Assembly (NCBI GenBank): GCA_946481025.1
Contig: CAMLNA010000218.1
Location: forward strand, 1 to 5,447
DNA length: 5,447 nt
Direction: 5' to 3'
DNA from: an uncultured Rivibacter sp.
GTDB lineage: Bacteria; Pseudomonadota; Gammaproteobacteria; Burkholderiales; Burkholderiaceae
Shown here: piece by piece, positions 1-5,089 of the stretch
Numbering within the stretch: position 1 is the stretch's first letter
Layout of the letters: every line of letters begins with the position of its first letter
The notes under the pieces: generated by a model
What the model was told of the DNA's origin: nothing
Seen by the model: the letters and a program-made list of their open reading frames with translations, nothing else
The model's database searches: none
Made by a program: the position numbers and the translations under genes

Positions 1-1092
1 CTGAAGCTCTTCGGCCGCGAGCAGGAACGCCGCGCGACCTGGCAGAACCTCGTCGTCGACGTGCAAAACCGAGACGTGCGCACGGCCAGAATGAACATCG
101 CCTTCTCGGCCGCGAGCACCTTCATCTTCGGCGCAGAAAACCTGGTCGTGTTCTGGCTGGGCGCGCGGCTGGTGATGCAAGGGCAGAGCGCGCAAGCCGT
201 GACCTTCACCGTCGGCATGCTGTTCGCCTTTGCGAGCTACAAGGGGCAGTTCACCAGCCGCGTGAGCGCCTTGGTCAACTACGCCATCGAGCTGAAGATG
301 CTCAGCCTGCATGCCGAGCGTCTGGCCGACATCGCCCTCACGCCCCCCGAGAAGGACGACCTGCCCGACAACGACCTGTCGCACCTGCCGGCCTCCCTGG
401 AGTTGCGAAACGTCAGTTTCCGATATGGCGAAGGCGAGTCCTGGCTCCTCAGGGAAGCGAGCTTCAAGGTCGAGGCCGGCCAGATCGTGGCGGTGACCGG
501 CCCCTCGGGATGCGGCAAGACCACGCTGCTCAAGCTGATGCTCGGGCTGCTGCAGCCCACCGAAGGCGAGGTGCTGTACGGCGGTGTGCCCATCCGGCAG
601 CTCGGGCTGGCCAATGTGCGACGGCGCATCGGTACGGTGATGCAGGAGGACGTGCTGCTCACCGGCAGCCTGGCCGACAACATCAGCTTCTTCGACCCGA
701 GGCCCAGCACCCGGCGCGTGGAAGCCTGCGCGAGGCTGGCGCAGCTGCATGCCGACATCGTGAAGATGCCGATGGGCTACCACACCCTCGTGGGCGACCT
801 GGGCAACGGCCTGAGCGGCGGGCAGAAGCAGCGGCTGCTGCTGGCGCGCGCCTTGTACAAGCAGCCCAGCGTGCTGGCCCTCGACGAGGCGACCAGCCAC
901 CTCGACGTGGGCAACGAACGAGCCGTCACGCTCACCCTCGGTGGCATGCGCCTCACACGGCTGGTCATTGCCCACCGGCCTGAAACCATTGCCGGGGCAC
1001 AGAGAGTGGTGCAGATCCGGGACGGACAGGTGGCCGAAGTCATGCAGGCAGTGCCGCGACCCGCCCAGCCGACCGCACCGATGCCGGCCTGA
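1..1092 (+). CDS. Peptidase-containing ABC exporter, CvaB/RaxB type (C-terminal part; 5' end outside window)
   Basis: The frame is open from the first base and ends at TGA 1090-1092, giving 363 residues. Full-length relatives have about 700 residues, with an N-terminal C39 cysteine peptidase that would lie to the left. Visible parts are the end of the membrane domain, with two hydrophobic segments (about nt 100-180 and 205-250), and a complete nucleotide-binding domain. ATPase motifs are an A-loop Tyr (424-426), Walker A GPSGCGKTT (499-525), Q-loop Gln (643-645), signature LSGGQ (811-825), Walker B VLALDE (871-888), D-loop SHLD (895-906) and H-loop His (973-975). The KLFGREQERR start and the SHLDV...NER...AHRPET pattern are typical of CvaB/RaxB exporters, which cleave double-glycine leaders and export bacteriocin-like peptides through the inner membrane. 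All catalytic residues seem intact. The protein ends in a short Pro/Ala tail. No adaptor or cargo gene is visible. The peptidase domain is inferred from the family, not seen. Confidence 0.9.
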   Translation: MKLFGREQERRATWQNLVVDVQNRDVRTARMNIAFSAASTFIFGAENLVVFWLGARLVMQGQSAQAVTFTVGMLFAFASYKGQFTSRVSALVNYAIELKMLSLHAERLADIALTPPEKDDLPDNDLSHLPASLELRNVSFRYGEGESWLLREASFKVEAGQIVAVTGPSGCGKTTLLKLMLGLLQPTEGEVLYGGVPIRQLGLANVRRRIGTVMQEDVLLTGSLADNISFFDPRPSTRRVEACARLAQLHADIVKMPMGYHTLVGDLGNGLSGGQKQRLLLARALYKQPSVLALDEATSHLDVGNERAVTLTLGGMRLTRLVIAHRPETIAGAQRVVQIRDGQVAEVMQAVPRPAQPTAPMPA

Positions 1093-1220
1093 AGCGAAGC
1101 CCCCCATGAATGAAGCCGAGATTCACCCTGACAAGGTTTACAGGTGACAGTGTTTACAGCTGGCAAGACGCGCTTTGCCGTCCAAACTTGTCCCCGTCAG
1201 ACTTCACTTGATTGAACACT
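1093..1220. other. Intergenic region upstream of the small unknown gene
   Basis: This 128-bp gap is visibly less G/C-rich than the coding regions around it. Besides the repeat element, it has a weak hairpin, GGCAA (1162-1166) with TTGCC (1175-1179), not followed by a T-run. I found no convincing sigma-70 -35/-10 pair and no Shine-Dalgarno sequence before the downstream ATG. The region should contain the promoter of the next gene if that gene is not read through from the exporter. Confidence 0.5.
1128..1167. repeat. 40-bp element of alternating 8-bp units (tandem 16-bp direct repeat), possible operator
   Basis: Two adjacent 16-bp units, CTGACAAGGTTTACAG (1128-1143) and GTGACAGTGTTTACAG (1144-1159), match at 13 of 16 positions with no gap. 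They are followed by CTGGCAAG (1160-1167), which matches the first half of the unit at 7 of 8 positions. The element therefore reads A-B-A'-B-A'', with two identical GTTTACAG blocks. Equivalent TGACA/TTACA/TGGCA pentamers begin at 1129, 1138, 1145, 1154 and 1161. It lies 35 bp after the exporter stop codon and about 53 bp before the ATG of the next gene. An array of this kind fits cooperative binding by a regulator, but that role is inferred and I do not recognise the motif. Confidence 0.55.
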
Positions 1221-1604
1221 ATGGACGCAGCTTGGAATGTCGATGGGTGGCCACCTATCCTGTGGCAGGCGAGCTCGGTGCCGCAACTGCACCTGGTTCA
1301 CCTCGAAACCAACGTGATCAATTCTGGCGACGACGAAGAGCCGTGCAGTGGCCAAACGGTGTGGGGCGGACCATCCGTTGGAGGCACCGCAGGCGTGGCC
1401 TGGGACTGGGTGCGCATGGCACCGGGCATCGTGGCGATGGTGGACCCGCTCACCGTCATCACCAACCTGCGCCTGCTCGGGCCGCGCGGGCAGGTGCTCT
1501 CAGCCATGCAGGCGGCACCGCATCTCAACGAGATCGTTCACTCGCTGCCCTGGCAGGACGAAGTGAACCGGGCGCTCCGTCGGGTGGAACTCGCAGCTGC
1601 GTAG
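1221..1604 (+). CDS. Hypothetical protein, 127 aa, family not recognised
   Basis: I do not recognise this protein. The reading frame ends at TAG 1602-1604. Third codon positions are mostly G or C, especially after the first 40 codons, and the composition is that of a normal protein, which supports a real gene. It has six tryptophans (residues 5, 10, 15, 48, 61, 63), a single cysteine (42), an acidic patch DDEE (37-40), a glycine-rich stretch (49-58), and a C-terminal half (about 77-125) that looks like a small alpha/beta or helical fold. No signal peptide, membrane helix or catalytic motif is evident, so it is probably cytoplasmic. The start is uncertain: ATG at 1221 is preferred, and TTG at 1212 would add three residues. 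Neither has a recognisable Shine-Dalgarno sequence. It lies 128 bp after a peptide exporter in the same direction, but lacks an N-terminal double-glycine leader, so it is unlikely to be standard cargo. Confidence 0.65.
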   Translation: MDAAWNVDGWPPILWQASSVPQLHLVHLETNVINSGDDEEPCSGQTVWGGPSVGGTAGVAWDWVRMAPGIVAMVDPLTVITNLRLLGPRGQVLSAMQAAPHLNEIVHSLPWQDEVNRALRRVELAAA

Positions 1605-1612
1605 CAGCTGCG
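1592..1612. terminator. Perfect 9-bp inverted repeat between convergent genes, possible bidirectional terminator
   Basis: CGCAGCTGC (1592-1600) and GCAGCTGCG (1604-1612) are perfect reverse complements around a GTA loop. The hairpin covers the last codons and the TAG stop of the small gene. It lies between that gene and the convergent Bug-receptor gene ending at 1631, in a gap of only 26 bp. A second, shorter pair, CGGCC (1611-1615) and GGCCG (1624-1628), follows directly. No T-run follows on either strand, so intrinsic termination is possible but not typical. Placement is the main support. Confidence 0.35.
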
Positions 1613-1630
1613 GCCCTCGCGCCGGCCGCG

Positions 1631-2605
1631 TCAGTCATCCGAGCTGAAGCCGGACGCCTTGACGATCGGCGCCCAGCGCTCGCGCTCTCGGCTCAGCTGG
1701 CGCGTGTACTGCTCGGTCGATTGCGAGACCACCGGCTCGAACGCGAACTTCGCCATGCCGTCGGTCACCGCCTTCTCGCGCAACGCCAGCCGCGCGAGGT
1801 CGAAGATGCGGTCGACCACTGCAGCGGGCGTCCTGGCCGGCACGAAGAGCCCGAAGCTCTCGACGCCGATGATCGACTTGAAGCCCTGCTCCGGGAAGGT
1901 GGGCACCTCGGGCGTGAAGCGCGAGCGTCTCGTATCGGTCACCCCCAGCAGCCGCACCTTGCCGGCGGCCAGGTAGGGCAGGAAGTCTCCCAACGCAAAC
2001 ATGCCCGAGGCGATCTGGCCTCCCATCAGTTCCTGCATGCCGGGGGCGGCGCCGCGGTACGGCACGTGGGTGAGCGTGATGCCGGCAGCCCGCTCGAACT
2101 GGTTGCCCAGGAAGTGCGGCATCGCGCCCGCGGCGGGCGATCCGTAGGCCGACTGCTTCGGATTCGCCTTGGCCCATTCGACGAACTGCGCGAGGTTGGT
2201 CACCGACGCCGGCACCATCGGGCCGACGCCGAAGCCGCAGGTGTATTCACAGACCGACGTGACCGGCACCACGTCGGCCGGCGCATAGGCCAGCCGGCGA
2301 AACACATGCGGATAGATGGTGAACATCGACGCCGGGCTCAGCAGCAGGGTCAACCCGTCGGGCGCGGCCTCCTTCAGCGCGCCAATGGCGATGCGCCCAC
2401 CGGCACCCACCTTCTGCTCGACCAGCACGTTGCCCGCGTAGCGTCCGCGCCATGCCTCGGCGATGAGCCGGGCGGTGGTGTCGATCGACCCGCCGGCCGG
2501 AAAGCCGGCGAGGATGCGCGCCTGCAGCGTCTGCGCCTGCGCGGCCCACGGCGCAGCGACACCGAGCGCCAGGGTTGAAACGAACTGTCGGCGAGTCAGG
2601 CTCAT
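1631..2605 (-). CDS. Bug-family (TctC-like) periplasmic tripartite tricarboxylate transporter substrate-binding protein
   Basis: This is a periplasmic receptor of 324 residues, the usual length for Bug proteins, which bind small carboxylates or related metabolites. The N-terminus (1-24) is a signal peptide with a twin-arginine-like TRRQFV motif (4-9), a hydrophobic stretch and a likely AQA/Q cleavage site after residue 24. Family landmarks are FPAGGSIDTTAR (35-46), whose conserved Asp sits in the ligand loop, then a VGAGGRIA motif, a PDGLTLL motif and VPYRGAAPGMQELMGGQI in the second half. The start is ATG at 2605-2603, preceded by GGAG with a 6-nt spacer. No TctA or TctB membrane gene is adjacent, so it is an orphan receptor, as is common in Burkholderiales where Bug genes are greatly expanded. 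It converges with the small gene and diverges from the propeller-protein gene. The ligand cannot be predicted from the sequence. Confidence 0.93.
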   Translation of the reverse strand: MSLTRRQFVSTLALGVAAPWAAQAQTLQARILAGFPAGGSIDTTARLIAEAWRGRYAGNVLVEQKVGAGGRIAIGALKEAAPDGLTLLLSPASMFTIYPHVFRRLAYAPADVVPVTSVCEYTCGFGVGPMVPASVTNLAQFVEWAKANPKQSAYGSPAAGAMPHFLGNQFERAAGITLTHVPYRGAAPGMQELMGGQIASGMFALGDFLPYLAAGKVRLLGVTDTRRSRFTPEVPTFPEQGFKSIIGVESFGLFVPARTPAAVVDRIFDLARLALREKAVTDGMAKFAFEPVVSQSTEQYTRQLSRERERWAPIVKASGFSSDD

Positions 2606-2611
2606 GATGTG

Positions 2612-2615
2612 CTCC
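2612..2615 (-). promoter_or_regulatory. Ribosome binding site of the Bug receptor gene
   Basis: GGAG on the minus strand lies 6 nt before the ATG at 2605. It supports this start, which also places the signal peptide exactly at the N-terminus. Confidence 0.7.
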
Positions 2616-2637
2616 GCACCAGGGATGATGGCCCGGC

Positions 2638-2665
2638 ATTGTGGGGCAAGGCCTCTCGCGGTCCA
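2638..2665 (-). promoter_or_regulatory. Candidate sigma-70-like promoter of the Bug receptor gene
   Basis: On the minus strand, TGGACC (2665-2660) and CACAAT (2643-2638) each match the -35 and -10 consensus at 4 of 6 positions with a 16-bp spacer. This would give a leader of about 26 nt containing the GGAG site. The match is modest, and GC-rich betaproteobacterial promoters are hard to call by eye. The perfect palindrome GCCCGGGC (2669-2676) lies just upstream of the -35 and could be an operator. Confidence 0.3.
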
Positions 2666-2735
2666 GCCGCCCGGGCTGCTACCCTGCGGGGCCGCTCATC
2701 GGTCGCCGCGGCGGCATCCACACACACACACCACC

Positions 2736-2740
2736 GGAGA
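2736..2740 (+). promoter_or_regulatory. Ribosome binding site of the propeller-protein gene
   Basis: GGAGA lies 11 nt before the ATG at 2752, a slightly long spacing. It supports ATG 2752 over the in-frame GTG at 2641, which would put 37 residues of non-signal-like sequence before the membrane anchor. Confidence 0.55.
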
Positions 2741-2751
2741 ACCCCTCACCC

Positions 2752-3993
2752 ATGCAAAAGATCCTCAAGGCGTTGGGCCTGGTCGTGCTGGCCGTCGTGG
2801 CCTATCTGCTGCTGTGGCCGGTGCCGATTGCACCGGTGTCCTGGGCTGCGCCCGAAGACCCCGGCTACAGCGGCGCCTTCGAGCGCAACGAAAAGCTCAC
2901 CGCGCTGCAGCACCTGCCACTCGGCGACGACGAAGGCCCGGAACACGTGGTGGTGCGCGACGGCTGGGTGTATGCCGCGGTGACCAGCGGCGCCATCGTG
3001 CGCATGAAGCCCGACGGCTCCGAGCGCAGCGTGGCGGTCAACACCGGCGGCCGCCCGCTCGGCTTCGACTTCGACGCACGTGGCGCGATGGTGATCGCCG
3101 ACCCGATGAAGGGCCTCTTGCGCGCCACCGAGTTCGGCCCCGGTTCCAAGGGCGCCAAGATCGAGTTGCTGACCAGCACGGTCGACCACCCGCAGAAGAA
3201 CGACCCGATCCGCTATGCCGACGGCGTGGTGGTGGCGAGGAACGGCACCATCTACTTCACCGATGCGTCTCGCCGCTTTGCGCCGGCCGAATGGGGCGGC
3301 ACCTTCATGGCCAGCATCCTCGACATCCTGGAGCACCAGTCCACCGGCCGCCTGCTCGCCTACGACCCCAAGACCAAGACCACCCGCGTGCTGATGCACG
3401 GCATGTGCTTCCCCAACGGCCTGGCGCTGTCCGCCGATGAAAACCACCTGTTCGTCGCCGAGACCGGCGAGTACCGCATCTGGAAGGTGGCGGTCGACGC
3501 CAGCCTGCTCGACGCCAAGACGATGGCCGGCGCCCCGGCCGACCGCGCCCGCGTGCTGCTCGACAAGCTGCCCGGCTATCCCGACAACCTGATGCGCGGC
3601 CAGGACGGCCGCTACTGGGCCGGCTTTGCCAAGCCGCGCGGCGCCTTCATCGACAAGACCGCAGGCATGCCCTGGCTGCGCAGCCTGTCGCTGCGGCTGC
3701 CGCGCAAGCTCTGGCCCGTGCCGCCGGCCTACGGGCACGTATTCGCGTTCGACGAGGACGGCCGCGTCACCGCCAACCTGCAGGACCCGAGCGGCGCCTA
3801 CCCGGAGGCCACTTCGGTCACCGAAACCGACGAACGCCTGTACGTGCAGAGCCTGCATGCCAAGACGCTCGGCTGGCTCGACAAAGCCGCCGCCGGCCTG
3901 CCGGCGCCCGCGCCCGAGCCCGCTACCGCACCGCCGCCGCCCGCAGCCTCCGAGCCACAAACCAAAGGCAAAGCGCGGCGAGCACAGCGCTGA
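2752..3993 (+). CDS. Membrane-anchored SMP-30/strictosidine synthase-like beta-propeller protein
   Basis: This 413-residue protein starts with a short basic end and one hydrophobic helix (about 4-22) ending in WPVPI. This looks like an uncleaved anchor with the domain in the periplasm, as in APMAP-like proteins. The rest is a six-bladed propeller of the strictosidine synthase/SMP-30 superfamily. Landmarks are GPE (Glu64), YADGVVV (Asp157), IYFTDAS (Asp171), GRLLAYDP, FPNGLALS (Asn222), FVAETGEYRIW (Glu237) and GYPDN (Asp278, Asn279). By analogy, Glu64, Asn222 and Asp278 may bind a divalent metal. Relatives hydrolyse lactones or arylesters; true strictosidine synthase activity is not expected in bacteria, and the substrate is unknown. 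The C-terminus (about 383-413) is a Pro/Ala-rich linker ending in a basic KGKARRAQR tail. The last 71 bp overlap the convergent natB-like gene. It is divergent from the Bug receptor gene. Confidence 0.9.
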   Translation: MQKILKALGLVVLAVVAYLLLWPVPIAPVSWAAPEDPGYSGAFERNEKLTALQHLPLGDDEGPEHVVVRDGWVYAAVTSGAIVRMKPDGSERSVAVNTGGRPLGFDFDARGAMVIADPMKGLLRATEFGPGSKGAKIELLTSTVDHPQKNDPIRYADGVVVARNGTIYFTDASRRFAPAEWGGTFMASILDILEHQSTGRLLAYDPKTKTTRVLMHGMCFPNGLALSADENHLFVAETGEYRIWKVAVDASLLDAKTMAGAPADRARVLLDKLPGYPDNLMRGQDGRYWAGFAKPRGAFIDKTAGMPWLRSLSLRLPRKLWPVPPAYGHVFAFDEDGRVTANLQDPSGAYPEATSVTETDERLYVQSLHAKTLGWLDKAAAGLPAPAPEPATAPPPPAASEPQTKGKARRAQR

Positions 3994-5089
3994 CCAGCAG
4001 CGGCACGCCGATCTGTGCCGCGCCCAGGGTTTCGCCGCGCAGCACGCGGTTCATCAGCGTCTGCTGCGCGAGCGCCGGCACCCACGGGTACCACGGCTGC
4101 TCGCCGCTCTGGCTGAACACAGTGACCAGCGGCAGCAGCGACACCACCAGGATCACCACCGTGCTGTTGGCCTGCGCCTCCTTGAAGCTCTTGCAGCGGA
4201 TGGCCACCGCCATGAGCAGCGCCGACAACGCCGCCGCCAGCGGCACCAGCACCGCCAGGAAACTCGCCGCCTCGCGCAGCCCGAACAGGAACAGCGAGCG
4301 CAGGGTTTCGCTGCGGATGAGCCATTGCGCCGGCAGGAAGCTCGCCACCGACAGCACCGCGATCAGCATGCCCACGCTGGCGACCGCGCCCCACTTGCCC
4401 AGCACCAGCGCCATCGGCGAGGCCGGGTTCGTCAGCAGCGGCTCGAGCGAGCCGCGCTCGCGCTCGCCGGCGGTGGTGTCGAGCGCGGCGTTGAGCGCCC
4501 CGTACAGCACGGCCATGATCACGAAGAAGGGCAGCATGGTGGTGAACTGCGCGGCGCGGATCTCGCGGCTCGCGAGGTCGCGCTCCTGCACCTCCATGCT
4601 TTGCAGCACCGCCGGGCTCACGCCGCGCAACGCCAGCGTGAGACCGGCACGCTCCTGGTTGAACGCATTGAGCAGGCGCATCACCCGCGTGCTGCCGGCC
4701 TCGGCCTGGCGGTTGCTGCTGTCGCTCACCAGCTCGACCACCGGCAGCTCGCCGGCCGCGGCGCTGGCCGCATAGTCGGGCGGGATCACCAGCACCGGCT
4801 CGCCGAGCTTGGAGGTCTTGAGCTGCACCTCGTAGTCGGTGGGCGCCTCGATCACCGAGAACGTCTGCCGCTCGATGAAGTTGCGCAGAGCCGGCGCATG
4901 CTCGATGCCCGAGACCATGATCACCCGCTTCTCGGCCTGCGTCTCGAACTGCGCCACAAGGCTCGACAACAGCACGAGCACCAGCGGCCCCATCAGCACC
5001 GAGCTCAGCAGCACCACCAGCAAGGTGCGGCGGTCGCGCAGCGCGTCCACGATTTCCTTGCGGTAGACCGTCCATGCACCACGGGTCAT
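3923..5089 (-). CDS. natB: ABC-2 family transporter permease, NatB-like
   Basis: This is the membrane subunit of an ABC exporter, 388 residues, a normal length for NatB. An N-terminal KEIVDALRDRRTL motif (11-23) leads into the first membrane helix (about 23-46). A large extracytoplasmic domain follows (about 48-180), then five or so hydrophobic segments near 183-203, 226-252, 266-297, 309-325 and 360-379. ERERGSLEPLLTNP (209-222) and KSFKEAQ (300-306) are family signatures, the first in the cytoplasmic coupling region. NatAB was described in Bacillus as a sodium exporter; the substrate of proteobacterial homologues is not established, so the symbol shows similarity only. The start is ATG 5089, whose A, T and G overlap the natA stop (ATGA) and which follows GGAGAG. 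The longer frame reaching 5287 is natA coding sequence in another frame. The final 22 or so codons overlap the propeller gene on the opposite strand. Confidence 0.92.
   Translation of the reverse strand: MTRGAWTVYRKEIVDALRDRRTLLVVLLSSVLMGPLVLVLLSSLVAQFETQAEKRVIMVSGIEHAPALRNFIERQTFSVIEAPTDYEVQLKTSKLGEPVLVIPPDYAASAAAGELPVVELVSDSSNRQAEAGSTRVMRLLNAFNQERAGLTLALRGVSPAVLQSMEVQERDLASREIRAAQFTTMLPFFVIMAVLYGALNAALDTTAGERERGSLEPLLTNPASPMALVLGKWGAVASVGMLIAVLSVASFLPAQWLIRSETLRSLFLFGLREAASFLAVLVPLAAALSALLMAVAIRCKSFKEAQANSTVVILVVSLLPLVTVFSQSGEQPWYPWVPALAQQTLMNRVLRGETLGAAQIGVPLLVSAVLAALCLWFVARRLRAAAVR

Larger units (their letters stand above)
2606..2751. other. Divergent intergenic region between the Bug receptor and propeller-protein genes
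   Basis: This 146-bp gap must carry the start signals of both flanking genes. It contains the candidate minus-strand promoter, the palindrome GCCCGGGC (2669-2676) inside a CAGCC/GGCTG dyad (2664-2668, 2674-2678), and a (CA)6 run at 2719-2730. I saw no clear plus-strand -35/-10 pair. Confidence 0.5.

Noticed and set aside
1106..1147. A 13-codon mini-ORF beginning MNEAEIHPDK after the exporter stop
   Set aside because: No Shine-Dalgarno sequence, no double-glycine motif and it is too short to judge. It overlaps the repeat element.
1128..1159. Pho box reading of the CTGTAAAC/CTGTCAC repeats on the minus strand
   Set aside because: Pho boxes repeat about every 11 bp. These units are spaced 7 and 9 bp alternately (16 bp per pair), so the geometry does not fit.
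1128..1167. CRISPR array
   Set aside because: The units are only 16 bp with no spacers between them, and no cas gene is present.
1161..1179. Possible sigma-54 promoter (TGGCA ... TTTGC)
   Set aside because: The GG and GC elements are 13 bp apart instead of the required 10 bp.
1362..1394. Double-glycine leader in the small unknown protein (glycine pairs at residues 49-50 and 54-55)
   Set aside because: The glycines lie in the middle of the protein and lack the hydrophobic and acidic residue pattern of a leader peptide; no short core peptide follows.
1175..2578. A 467-codon plus-strand frame across the small gene and the Bug receptor
   Set aside because: Low-complexity Arg/His/Gly-rich translation with no motif, mostly antisense to a well-recognised Bug protein.
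2746..3960. A 404-codon open frame on the minus strand opposite the propeller gene
   Set aside because: Its translation is rich in His, Gly, Val and Ala with no recognisable motif. It is a mirror of a high-GC gene whose sense frame has clear family motifs.
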